DNA from: Treponema sp.
GTDB taxonomy: Bacteria; Spirochaetota; Spirochaetia; Treponematales; Treponemataceae
Direction of reading: 5' to 3'
DNA length: 13,515 nucleotides
Assembly: GCA_016296575.1 (NCBI GenBank)
Contig: JAEDJA010000040.1
Coordinates: 1 to 13,515, forward strand
The translations under genes were made by a program, and so were the position numbers. The notes below the pieces were generated by a model. The model was not told the DNA's origin. It worked only from the letters and a program-made list of their open reading frames with translations, and ran no database searches. Below are positions 7,476-13,461 of the stretch, in pieces. Every line of letters starts with the position of its first letter. Within the stretch, counting starts at the first letter, position 1.

Positions 7476-7504
7476 AATATAATGAAAATCCAGCATTAGG
7501 TAAA
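7476..7504 (-). promoter_or_regulatory. Candidate promoter of the lspA operon
   Basis: On the minus strand, TTTACC (7504-7499) and TATATT (7481-7476) are separated by 17 bases. Transcription would start close to the lspA ATG at 7469. A second TATAAT lies directly against the ATG (7475-7470). The site is just outside element copy C, so the promoter is not part of the element. The -35 match is only 4 of 6. Confidence 0.4.
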
Positions 7505-7514
7505 CGCAAAAGAA

Positions 7515-7683
7515 GGGGGCTGTTCCAAAAGTAATGAGTGTAGCGCTCATTGAGCTCGTCGAAATGACTGCTACACTAAATGTGGTGGTTTCGACCCTTC
7601 GACAGGCTCAGGATACCACCCTTCGACATGGCTCAGGGACCGTAAACTCAACCACCGTAATGCAAACTTATTGGGACAGCCCC
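7515..7683 (+). repeat. Dispersed inverted-repeat element, copy C (long complete form)
   Basis: A 169-bp copy with terminal inverted repeats GGGGCTGTTCC (7516-7526) and GGGACAGCCCC (7673-7683), one mismatch in 11. The symmetry extends into the flanks: CGCAAAAGAAG on the left and TTTTTGCG on the right are roughly complementary. Inside, AATGAG/CTCATT (near 7532-7550) forms a small stem, and GGTGGTTT pairs with the AACCACC region near 7650. Relative to copy B it carries an extra segment with two CTTCGACAGGCTCAGG-like modules. It encodes no transposase, so any movement would depend on an enzyme elsewhere. It resembles a MITE or REP-like palindromic unit. It lies 46 bp upstream of lspA. Confidence 0.85.
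7595..7637 (+). repeat. Tandem pair of palindromic modules inside copy C
   Basis: CCCTTCGACAGGCTCAGG at 7595-7612 is followed 24 bases later by CCCTTCGACATGGCTCAGG at 7619-7637, which has one extra T. Each module is an imperfect palindrome: CCCT pairs with AGGG in the second copy. The same pair, with the same ATACCA spacer, is seen in copy A at the left edge of the window. From memory, this word recurs in many unrelated bacterial genomes, but I cannot verify that here. Confidence 0.75.
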
Positions 7684-7687
7684 TTTT

Positions 7688-7725
7688 TGCGCATACGCTG
7701 TCACAAAACAGCCATTCAGGCTGTT
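7688..7725. repeat. 38-bp direct repeat with hairpin, first copy
   Basis: This sequence begins TGCGCATACGCTGTCACA and ends in the hairpin AACAGCC-ATTCA-GGCTGTT (7707-7725, 7-bp perfect stem). It is identical to 7812-7849. It starts 4 bases after the end of element copy C. On the minus strand the stem is followed by TTTTGTG, so it could act as a weak intrinsic terminator in that direction. Confidence 0.85.
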
Positions 7726-7755
7726 ACATTAAGTCATCCAGCATTATGCCTTGGA

Positions 7756-7782
7756 ATTATAAACTGGTTTTTGAATTGTTAA
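7756..7782 (-). promoter_or_regulatory. Promoter-like pair upstream of element copy C
   Basis: On the minus strand, TTAACA (7782-7777) and a perfect TATAAT (7761-7756) are separated by 15 bases, which is shorter than the ideal 17. Transcription would head through the 38-bp repeat hairpin and element copy C toward lspA. It could be a second operon promoter, or a remnant separated from lspA by insertion. Confidence 0.3.
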
Positions 7783-7786
7783 GGGT

Positions 7787-7805
7787 AAACTTCCTTCGGA
7801 AGTTT
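7787..7805. other. Hairpin, AAACTTCC-TTC-GGAAGTTT
   Basis: A perfect 8-bp stem with a 3-base loop lies between the two 38-bp repeats. On the plus strand it is followed by only TCTG and on the minus strand by ACCC, so it lacks the U-run of a standard terminator. Its role is unknown. It could be a remnant terminator or a protein or RNA structural site. Confidence 0.45.
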
Positions 7806-7811
7806 TCTGTC

Positions 7812-7849
7812 TGCGCATACGCTGTCACAAAACAGCCATTCAGGCTGTT
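7812..7849. repeat. 38-bp direct repeat with hairpin, second copy
   Basis: An exact copy of 7688-7725, offset by 124 bases. It lies directly after the stop codon (7854-7856, minus strand) of the pseudouridine synthase gene, which makes a terminator role likely for this copy. Confidence 0.85.
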
Positions 7850-7850
7850 T
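7830..7850 (-). terminator. Likely intrinsic terminator of the slyX-pseudouridine synthase operon
   Basis: On the minus strand, AAACAGCC-TGAAT-GGCTGTTT begins 3 bases after the stop codon. It forms an 8-bp stem and runs into TTTTGTG. The short U-run makes it a modest but well-placed terminator. Confidence 0.55.
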
Positions 7851-7853
7851 CTA

Positions 7854-8561
7854 TCACCATTCACTAGGGGCGGGGATTTCGAAACGCATTTTTTCTTTTG
7901 TTACAGGGTGAATGAATTCCAGGAGGCGGGCGTGAAGACACAGGCGGTTAAAAGGATTTGTGCGGCAGCGGTAATTTTCATCACCTGCAATTGGATATCC
8001 TATTGAAGAAAGATGTGCACGTATCTGGTTTTTGCGGCCGGTTTCCAGATTCAGTTCAAAAAGAGTGTGGGTCTTCCCGGTTCTTAATACAGTGTAATGA
8101 GTTACCGCACTTACCATTCCCCTTTTTTCTTTTGGAGAAAGCCTTGAAAGATCTCGTGGAACATAAGTCTGGTGATAAGCATTGAAGGCCAGCGGTGAAT
8201 CGATGGTTCCTTCTGATGGAAGAGCCGGTCCTTTGTGATGTCCATTTTCTGCAAGTGCCACATAAGTTCGTGCCGTTACTATTTTCTGCCAGTTGTCCAT
8301 AATTTTCTGCTGAACTGATTTTGTAAGTGCAAACATGAGTACACCGGAAGTTTCTCTGTCCAGACGGTGAACTGCCGACGGATGATGGTTTTTCGAAAAG
8401 CGGCCTGTTTTTCTCATATAGTCTTCAAGTGAAGAAAGTGCTGTTCGTCCTCCGCGGCCATTTCCTGCAGGCACCGAAAGCATTCCAAAAGGCTTGTACA
8501 CAACGGCAATAACGTCATCAATATAGAGAACAGTGAATTTCTGGTAGTTAATTTCGTTCAT
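7854..8561 (-). CDS. RluA-family pseudouridine synthase (no S4 domain)
   Basis: A 235-residue enzyme that isomerises uridine to pseudouridine in rRNA or tRNA. Visible motifs are VVYKPFGMLSVPAGN (20-34), HRLDRETSGVLMFA (65-78, catalytic Asp68), the substrate-handling segment ARTYVAL (97-103), LETGRKNQIRAHLSSIGYPIAGDENY (172-197, with the conserved RxHL) and NRLCLHARLLEFIHP (205-219). There is no N-terminal S4 RNA-binding domain: the chain begins right at the catalytic domain. That resembles the short RluA/TruC-like members more than RluC or RluD. The exact target uridine cannot be named from sequence. The ATG at 8561 lies 12 bases after slyX, with a weak GGAA ribosome site. The two genes form a short operon, closed by the hairpin at 7830-7850. 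Confidence 0.92.
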   Translation of the reverse strand: MNEINYQKFTVLYIDDVIAVVYKPFGMLSVPAGNGRGGRTALSSLEDYMRKTGRFSKNHHPSAVHRLDRETSGVLMFALTKSVQQKIMDNWQKIVTARTYVALAENGHHKGPALPSEGTIDSPLAFNAYHQTYVPRDLSRLSPKEKRGMVSAVTHYTVLRTGKTHTLFELNLETGRKNQIRAHLSSIGYPIAGDENYRCRTNPFNRLCLHARLLEFIHPVTKEKMRFEIPAPSEW

Positions 8562-8573
8562 TAAATTTTCCGA

Positions 8574-8774
8574 TTAGTAGTGAGGTGGTTTTCTGTTAGG
8601 AATATCACCAGGCATATTTTCGGCAACATCCTTTAGTTTTTGGGAAAGAACCTTGTTGTCGTGTTTTAATTTTTCAATTTCTTTTGCCTGTTTTACGGTT
8701 TCTTCCTGAAGCTGATTCAAAAAATCTTCAATAAATGACAGCTTGATTTCAAGATTTGTAAGTCGTTCTTCCAT
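8574..8774 (-). CDS. slyX: SlyX-family coiled-coil protein
   Basis: A 66-residue protein that is almost entirely one predicted coiled coil (residues 1-50, regular hydrophobic heptads: LTNLEIKLSFIEDFLNQL). A proline-containing tail follows and ends in KPPHY. The C-terminal PPHY together with the N-terminal EERLTNLEIKLSFIE pattern is characteristic of SlyX, a small conserved protein of undetermined biochemical role. Length is in the family range. It is first in a two-gene operon with the pseudouridine synthase and is divergent from the exporter operon. The start at 8774 is the only reasonable one; no strong ribosome site is seen. Confidence 0.85.
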   Translation of the reverse strand: MEERLTNLEIKLSFIEDFLNQLQEETVKQAKEIEKLKHDNKVLSQKLKDVAENMPGDIPNRKPPHY

Positions 8775-8812
8775 GGCACAGATTCTACCACCAATAACAA
8801 AAAATTACAGTA

Positions 8813-8821
8813 ATTATAACA
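8813..8821 (-). promoter_or_regulatory. Candidate extended -10 promoter of slyX
   Basis: The minus strand reads TGTTATAAT from 8821 to 8813, a perfect TATAAT preceded by the TGn extended -10 element. No good -35 box is found, as is common for extended -10 promoters. The leader before the slyX ATG would be about 30 bases. Confidence 0.45.
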
Positions 8822-8829
8822 ATTAGTTT

Positions 8830-8859
8830 TAGTCACATTTTGTACATTTCTGCTATCTT
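8830..8859 (+). promoter_or_regulatory. Candidate promoter of the exporter operon
   Basis: TAGTCA (8830-8835) and TATCTT (8854-8859) are separated by 18 bases. The -10 ends 6 bases before the ATG at 8866, so transcription would begin at or very near the start codon, which has no Shine-Dalgarno site. The match is weak. It lies back to back with the slyX promoter within 91 bp. Confidence 0.35.
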
Positions 8860-8865
8860 AGTATT

Positions 8866-10323
8866 ATGAAAAAGATTGTAAGTTATCTGGCAGCCGGCCT
8901 GCTGATTCTGCCGCTTTATGCACAGAATGTTTCGGTTATCACACTTTTACAAGGTTATCTGGAAAATGATTCAGAAGTTCAGGATTCTGCACTTAAGCTT
9001 CAAAAAACCAAACTCAATGTTCAAAAAACAAAAATTGATCAGGGTTTTGATGTAACACTTTCTTCCGGACAAATGACATTTACTTTTATCGAGGACGATT
9101 CTTCCTTTAAAATTACCCCAAAGATTGATGCAAAAATACCTCAGGTTCAAAATCTGAGTGCAAGTATCAGTACAAATATTTCTTCATCATCAAAAGATGA
9201 TAAGACCTCCGTTACCGATACTACTTTTTCAGTGGGCATTGATTTGATTTCGGAAAATGCGGCCAATCAGAAAATTACTTCCATAAAAAATGACCGCCAG
9301 ATTCTTGAAGCAGAACGCTCTCTTTCACAGCGGCTTCTTGCTACCGAAAAACAGTTTTACAACGAACTGAAAAGTCTTTTGAGTTCAGCGCAATCTATTA
9401 CCACCAGCAAAAATGATCTTTATTCAGATACAATCAAGTTTGAACAGACAAAAACCAAAGGGTACGCAGAAACATCCACCACTTTCCGTACAAATCAGAT
9501 GAAAGTTCTTTCTGATGAACATGATGTAGGTACCAAGACCAGAAAATTCATGCATTCTCTTAAAGTTTTCTATTCAAAGTGCGGTATTGAACTGGATATT
9601 CCTGAAGAAGACAATCTTGATTACTTTGCATACATTCCTGTAGATTTTCCGGAATTCCTCCTTCTTGATATTGAAGATTTTGATAAATCCACATACAAGG
9701 AAATTGAAACAGCTCTTTACAACAACAAGATTGCCCAGCTGGAACAGGACGCCAAAAAAAATCTCACACTTACAGCCGGCGCTTCATACACACTAGCCGG
9801 TGAATCTGGTGCATCAACAACAACCATGATGGGTAATTCCAATAAAAAAGCTCCTGATAAGGTTGGTTTAAATCTTTCATCAACTTATTCAGGTCTTTCC
9901 ATTTCCGGTGGACTTTCATTCCCAGTTGAAGAAAATGCAAAGCCTACGGTTACAGCTTCCATCACCCTTAAACCAAATACTTTCATAAAGAAAAACATCG
10001 AAAATCAGATTACAGATCTGGACAATGAAAGCCGTACTCTTACTCTAAAAAAAGCTGAAAGTAATTATGAAGTGAGTGTAGCCGATTACAGTCAGACAAA
10101 AAAAGATCTTCTTTGGTCTGAATCTGTCATTGCAGAAAATCTTTCAATGTATCAGTCAGTAGAACAGGATATGAAGGCTTACTACGAGTCTGGTCTTATC
10201 AGTGAAAGTGAATATCTGACTTCAAAAAATAACCGCCAGCGTTATGAAATTGAAAAAATTTCAAACATCATAGATAAAATAATCTACAACAACTCAGTAA
10301 CAAGCTTGTTTTACGAAAACTAA
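8866..10323 (+). CDS. TolC-family outer-membrane efflux channel
   Basis: A 485-residue protein beginning with a clear Sec signal peptide (MKK then a hydrophobic core, cleavage expected after LPLYA, residue 19). The mature chain shows the two-repeat outer-membrane efflux protein plan. Long polar alpha-helical stretches (about 25-55, 135-225, 260-300 and 385-480) alternate with strand-like segments of alternating polar and hydrophobic residues (about 58-125 and 296-378) that would make the barrel. The C-terminal helix (YSQTKKDLLWSESVIAENL and on through SEYLTSKNNRQRYEIEKI) is typical of the family. The trimer would span the outer membrane and dock with the adaptor encoded 28 bases downstream. 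Overall similarity is structural rather than by strong motifs, so the substrate cannot be inferred. It is the first gene of a four-gene exporter operon and lacks a ribosome site. Confidence 0.82.
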   Translation: MKKIVSYLAAGLLILPLYAQNVSVITLLQGYLENDSEVQDSALKLQKTKLNVQKTKIDQGFDVTLSSGQMTFTFIEDDSSFKITPKIDAKIPQVQNLSASISTNISSSSKDDKTSVTDTTFSVGIDLISENAANQKITSIKNDRQILEAERSLSQRLLATEKQFYNELKSLLSSAQSITTSKNDLYSDTIKFEQTKTKGYAETSTTFRTNQMKVLSDEHDVGTKTRKFMHSLKVFYSKCGIELDIPEEDNLDYFAYIPVDFPEFLLLDIEDFDKSTYKEIETALYNNKIAQLEQDAKKNLTLTAGASYTLAGESGASTTTMMGNSNKKAPDKVGLNLSSTYSGLSISGGLSFPVEENAKPTVTASITLKPNTFIKKNIENQITDLDNESRTLTLKKAESNYEVSVADYSQTKKDLLWSESVIAENLSMYQSVEQDMKAYYESGLISESEYLTSKNNRQRYEIEKISNIIDKIIYNNSVTSLFYEN

Positions 10324-10351
10324 AATAATGCAGGAAAAATAGGAGAATACA

Positions 10352-11428
10352 ATGAAAAAGAAAACCAGAGTATTTGTGATCATTTTGGTGATTTTAGCCT
10401 GTGCCGCAGGAGCACTTTTCTTCATGAAAAAGAAGAATGGAAAATCTGCTAAGACAGGTGAAAATACATACAGAGCATCAAAGGAAACCTACGAAAGTGT
10501 AATCGAGATTTCCGGTACAATTGATGCAGCAGAACAGCAGACACTTCAGGCACTTGGTAAAGGTACAGTTATGGCTGTATTCAAGAAAGCTGGTGACCGT
10601 GTTAAAAAAGGTGATGTAATTGTTCAGCTGGATGATTCAACTCAGGTTTACAATCTAGAAAAGCATGACCTAAATATTGCTACCTCCAGAATTAACGGTT
10701 CTGCCAGGGAAATCGATCTTATGGAAACCGAACGTGCCTCTCTTGTTCAGAAAGTGAATGAACAGCAGATTGTTGCAACTTTTGACGGTGTTATCGCTGA
10801 TCTTAATGTAAAGGTAGGTCAGTCTCTGGAAGCTAAGGACTCCATTGGTACTCTTGTAAATATTGATTATCTTACCTGTGAAGTTGAAATTGCCGAAACC
10901 GACGTTGCAAAATTAAAGGTGGGACAGCGCGTTGAATTTGTTTTCTCTGCCTTGAAAAATGAAACAGTTTATGGTCACGTAACAGGATGGCCAGCAATCG
11001 GCAGCATTACAAACCGTGGTGCTTCCGTAGTTAAAGCCAAAATCCAGATTGATGAATATCCTGAAGAAATTCTGCCAAACTATTCTTTTACTGGAAAAAT
11101 CGTTCTTAAAGAGCCGGAAACTTACGTAATTGTAGACAGATATGCTGTTGGCCGCGAAGAAGACGGATCAAACTATGTTGTTGAATTAAGAAGCGGTGAA
11201 AAAATCAAAGTAACTGCAACTCCATACAGTCAGGATTATTACAAGATTACAGAAGGTCTTTTGGGTGGCGAAATACTGAAAGAAGTAGAGCAGCCAAAAC
11301 AGTCCGGCTGGAACAAGAACAGCAAAAATTTCACCAGAGAAGAAAACAACCAGAATTCCAGAAACAATCGTAATGGCGGTGGTGGAATGCCTGGTGGTGC
11401 TATGCCTGGTGGTGGAATGCCATTCTAA
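10352..11428 (+). CDS. MacA/HlyD-type periplasmic adaptor (membrane fusion protein)
   Basis: A 358-residue adaptor. An N-terminal membrane anchor occupies about 5-25. The split lipoyl (biotinyl-like) domain has half-motifs at 69-95 (GKGTVMAVFKKAGDRVKKGD) and 139-170 (IVATFDGVIADLNVKVGQSL). Between them only about 43 residues (96-138) form the alpha-helical hairpin, clearly shorter than in E. coli MacA. A beta-barrel domain follows (about 172-255: CEVEIAETDVAKLKVGQRVEF), then a membrane-proximal domain to about 312. The last 45 residues are low complexity, Asn/Lys-rich then Gly/Met/Pro repeats. It links the ABC permease to the TolC-like channel. The ribosome site AGGAG (10341-10345) is well placed. 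The short hairpin implies a different reach between the two membranes or a different docking geometry. Confidence 0.88.
   Translation: MKKKTRVFVIILVILACAAGALFFMKKKNGKSAKTGENTYRASKETYESVIEISGTIDAAEQQTLQALGKGTVMAVFKKAGDRVKKGDVIVQLDDSTQVYNLEKHDLNIATSRINGSAREIDLMETERASLVQKVNEQQIVATFDGVIADLNVKVGQSLEAKDSIGTLVNIDYLTCEVEIAETDVAKLKVGQRVEFVFSALKNETVYGHVTGWPAIGSITNRGASVVKAKIQIDEYPEEILPNYSFTGKIVLKEPETYVIVDRYAVGREEDGSNYVVELRSGEKIKVTATPYSQDYYKITEGLLGGEILKEVEQPKQSGWNKNSKNFTREENNQNSRNNRNGGGGMPGGAMPGGGMPF
11375..11422 (+). repeat. Short in-gene Gly-Gly-x-Met-Pro repeat
   Basis: Codons 342-357 of the adaptor encode GGGGMP-GGAMP-GGGMP as near-direct DNA repeats of GGTGGTGxxATGCC. The tract is G-rich on the plus strand and in frame. 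It is a plausible site of copy-number variation. The tail is beyond all recognised adaptor domains. Confidence 0.7.
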
Positions 11429-11463
11429 GAAAATTAATCTGATAATAATTTAGGAACCAAAAT

Positions 11464-12189
11464 ATGGCTGAAACAGTAATTTCTTTGGAGAACGTAACCC
11501 GTGTTTATAAAATGGGTGACACCGAAGTACACGCCCTCCGTGGAGTAAGTTTCGAAATTACTCAGGGTGAAGAAGTTGCAATCATGGGTCCATCAGGAAG
11601 TGGAAAATCTACCTGTATGAATATGATTGGCTGTCTTGACCGTCCAAGTGGTGGAATTGTAAAAATCGGTGGAAAAGAAACTGCCAAAATGACAGAAAAT
11701 GAACTGGCAGAACTCAGAAACTTTACGGTTGGTTTTGTTTTCCAGCAATATCATCTTATAAATTCTCTCAATGTTCTTGAAAATGTAATGTTGCCTTTGC
11801 GTTATCAGCATATCGAAAAATCCAAACGGTTAAAGCTGGCAAAAGAAGCCCTGGAAAAAGTTGGCATGGGAGAACGTCTTAAACATAAACCTCATGAGCT
11901 TTCCGGTGGTCAGAAACAGCGTGTTGCCATTGCCAGAGCTCTTGTTACCAATCCAAAAATCATTCTTGCTGATGAACCAACGGGAGCCTTGGATAGTGAA
12001 ACTGGTAAACAGGTAATGGAACTATTCCGTGAAATAAACGCAAAGGGCGTAACTGTAGTAATTGTAACCCACGATCCTAGAATCGGAGCCAGCTGCCGTC
12101 GCTGCATCAAAATTTTTGACGGACTTATTGAAGATGACGGACTTGGAAACAAGAAAGAACCGCAGACTTCAGAAGGAGGTTCGGAATAA
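11464..12189 (+). CDS. ABC exporter ATP-binding subunit (MacB/LolD type)
   Basis: A 241-residue nucleotide-binding subunit of the LolD/MacB group. Visible motifs are Walker A GPSGSGKST (42-50), Q-loop FVFQQYHL (91-98), signature LSGGQKQR (146-153), Walker B IILADEPTG (166-174), D-loop ALDSE (175-179) and the switch histidine at VTHD (His203). All catalytic residues are intact, so it should hydrolyse ATP and drive the permease encoded directly downstream. It lies 35 bases after the adaptor gene, with AGGAA before the ATG. In E. coli MacB the ATPase and permease are one polypeptide; here they are separate chains, as in many Gram-positive and spirochaetal systems. The C-terminal 15 residues are a polar extension. 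Confidence 0.95.
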   Translation: MAETVISLENVTRVYKMGDTEVHALRGVSFEITQGEEVAIMGPSGSGKSTCMNMIGCLDRPSGGIVKIGGKETAKMTENELAELRNFTVGFVFQQYHLINSLNVLENVMLPLRYQHIEKSKRLKLAKEALEKVGMGERLKHKPHELSGGQKQRVAIARALVTNPKIILADEPTGALDSETGKQVMELFREINAKGVTVVIVTHDPRIGASCRRCIKIFDGLIEDDGLGNKKEPQTSEGGSE

Positions 12190-13377
12190 ATGTTAGAAGA
12201 TTTTATAAATGCTTTTCAAAATTTTGCCAGAAATAAATTAAGAACCGTTCTTTCGCTTTTGGGTGTAATTATTGGTGTTGCTTCAGTAATTACCATCACC
12301 AGTCTTGGTTCTTCTGTTACAGCGCAGATTACCGGAACCTTTGGAAATGCTGGTCTTGATATGATCAGTGTAAGCTCAGGATTTATGCAGCGTCGTTCCA
12401 GAAACGGTAGCGTCACTTTTAATGACACTTTCCGCACCAATCTTTTTGACAATGTGGAGAACATCAAGAAAGTCTGGTACAAAAACAGCATGAGCACAAC
12501 TCTTTCCATAGATGATCTGAGTTCAAGTACATCCTGTTCTGCCATTGAAACCGGTTATCTTGAAGCTTATAACTTTGAACTGGAAGACGGGGAATTCTTT
12601 AATGTAACCGATAACGTGGAAGGTACCCAAAAGATTATTTTGAGTCATAGCACTGCAGAATCCCTTTTCCCAAATGGTGGAGCAGTTGGATCACATATAA
12701 TTCTTGTTTCCGGAAATATTACCTTTGCCTTTACGGTAACTGGTGTACTTAAGGAGACAAATGCAAGTATTGAAAATGGATCTGCCTATGTACCACGAGG
12801 ATTTTATTCAAAAAAAATCAGGCCTAATCCTACAGCCGATACAGTTATGGTTCAGTGTGTAAATGAGGATATCACTTCTTCTGTTACAACCAAAATAAAA
12901 GAGTACTGCACACAGATTTCAGGTTCTGAATATGCAGTAAATGTAATGTCCATGCAAAGTATGATTGAGCAGATTAATGAGATTACAGGCCTTCTGAGTA
13001 TTTTCCTTGCATGTATTGCCGGTATTTCACTTCTTGTTGGTGGGATTGGTATTATGAACATTATGATTGTAACTGTTACAGAACGTAAGCAGGAGATTGG
13101 TATTCGAAAAGCACTTGGAGCACGACCTTTTGATATTAAACGACAGTTCCTAGTTGAAAGTGCCAGTATCACTCTTATTGGTGGACTTATTGGGATTGGA
13201 TTTGGTGGTGTTATAAGTCTGATTATCGAAAAGCTTCAGGATTATACACTGATGATAAATATAAATGCCTGTATCATTGCCTTTGTTTTCTCTGTATTTG
13301 TAGGAGTTTTCTTCGGTTATAACCCTGCAAAACGTGCTGCAAAGCTTGATCCAGTGCTCGCACTTGCTGGTGAATAA
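12190..13377 (+). CDS. MacB/FtsX-type ABC permease
   Basis: A 395-residue inner-membrane subunit with the four-helix FtsX layout. TM1 (about 18-40, RTVLSLLGVIIGVASVITI) is followed by a periplasmic MacB-like domain of some 220 residues (about 42-265), then TM2 (268-293), TM3 (323-346) and TM4 (357-378). The cytoplasmic coupling loop TERKQEIGIRKALGARPFDI (297-316) and the terminal NPAKRAAKLDPVLAL (378-392) are hallmark sequences. Type VII ABC exporters of this group act by moving the periplasmic domain rather than by passing substrate through the membrane, with the adaptor and TolC providing the exit path. The ATG directly abuts the ATPase stop (TAAATG), with the strong site AAGGAGG at 12173-12179, so the subunits are translationally coupled. 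Substrate unknown: peptide, lipid or drug are all possible. Confidence 0.94.
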   Translation: MLEDFINAFQNFARNKLRTVLSLLGVIIGVASVITITSLGSSVTAQITGTFGNAGLDMISVSSGFMQRRSRNGSVTFNDTFRTNLFDNVENIKKVWYKNSMSTTLSIDDLSSSTSCSAIETGYLEAYNFELEDGEFFNVTDNVEGTQKIILSHSTAESLFPNGGAVGSHIILVSGNITFAFTVTGVLKETNASIENGSAYVPRGFYSKKIRPNPTADTVMVQCVNEDITSSVTTKIKEYCTQISGSEYAVNVMSMQSMIEQINEITGLLSIFLACIAGISLLVGGIGIMNIMIVTVTERKQEIGIRKALGARPFDIKRQFLVESASITLIGGLIGIGFGGVISLIIEKLQDYTLMININACIIAFVFSVFVGVFFGYNPAKRAAKLDPVLALAGE

Positions 13378-13426
13378 AAAAAATGAAAAAAAATGTGAAT
13401 TTTTTCAAAAAAAGTTTAAATTCATG

Positions 13427-13455
13427 TTGACACTTTTTTTCATAAGATATATATT
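13427..13455 (+). promoter_or_regulatory. Near-consensus sigma-70 promoter for a gene beyond the window
   Basis: TTGACA (13427-13432, perfect -35) and TATATT (13450-13455, 5 of 6) are separated by exactly 17 bases. The surroundings are very A+T-rich. This is the strongest promoter match seen in the window. The expected start of transcription is near 13462. Confidence 0.75.
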
Positions 13456-13461
13456 AGTCTT

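Larger units (their letters stand above)
7470..7853. other. 384-bp gene-free, repeat-rich intergenic region between lspA and the pseudouridine synthase gene
   Basis: No real gene is visible. In order it holds the lspA promoter candidate, element copy C (7515-7683), a 38-bp repeat with a hairpin (7688-7725), a minus-strand promoter-like pair (7756-7782), a hairpin (7787-7805), and the second 38-bp repeat (7812-7849), which serves as the likely terminator of the upstream operon. The 11-bp word ATCCAGCATTA occurs at 7488-7498 and again at 7736-7746, either side of copy C. Plus-strand frames open across here (7534-7782 and 7671-8006) consist of translated repeat or run antisense to the neighbouring gene. 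Confidence 0.8.

Noticed and set aside
7470..7550. N-terminal extension of LspA by 27 residues from an ATG at 7550
   Set aside because: The extra residues are partly encoded by the repeat element, do not resemble LspA, and make the protein longer than the family. The ATG at 7469 gives a normal 178-residue protein.
7595..7637. CRISPR-like direct repeats
   Set aside because: There are only two modules with a 5-6 base spacer, part of a dispersed element, and no cas genes nearby.
7534..8006. Plus-strand open frames at 7534-7782 and 7671-8006
   Set aside because: They translate the repeat element (LVEMTATLNVVVSTLRQAQ type sequence), then the hairpin repeats, then the antisense of the pseudouridine synthase gene. 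There is no ribosome site or protein-like composition.
11593..13172. Antisense open frames within the ABC ATPase and permease genes
   Set aside because: The coding strand has unmistakable ABC motifs. The antisense frames have no ribosome sites and no domain-like features.
13384..13407. Possible terminator after the permease gene, TGAAAAAA/TTTTTTCA stem
   Set aside because: The stem is almost entirely A-T with an 8-base loop and no U-run of the required position, so it is too weak to call. No other terminator was found before the next promoter.
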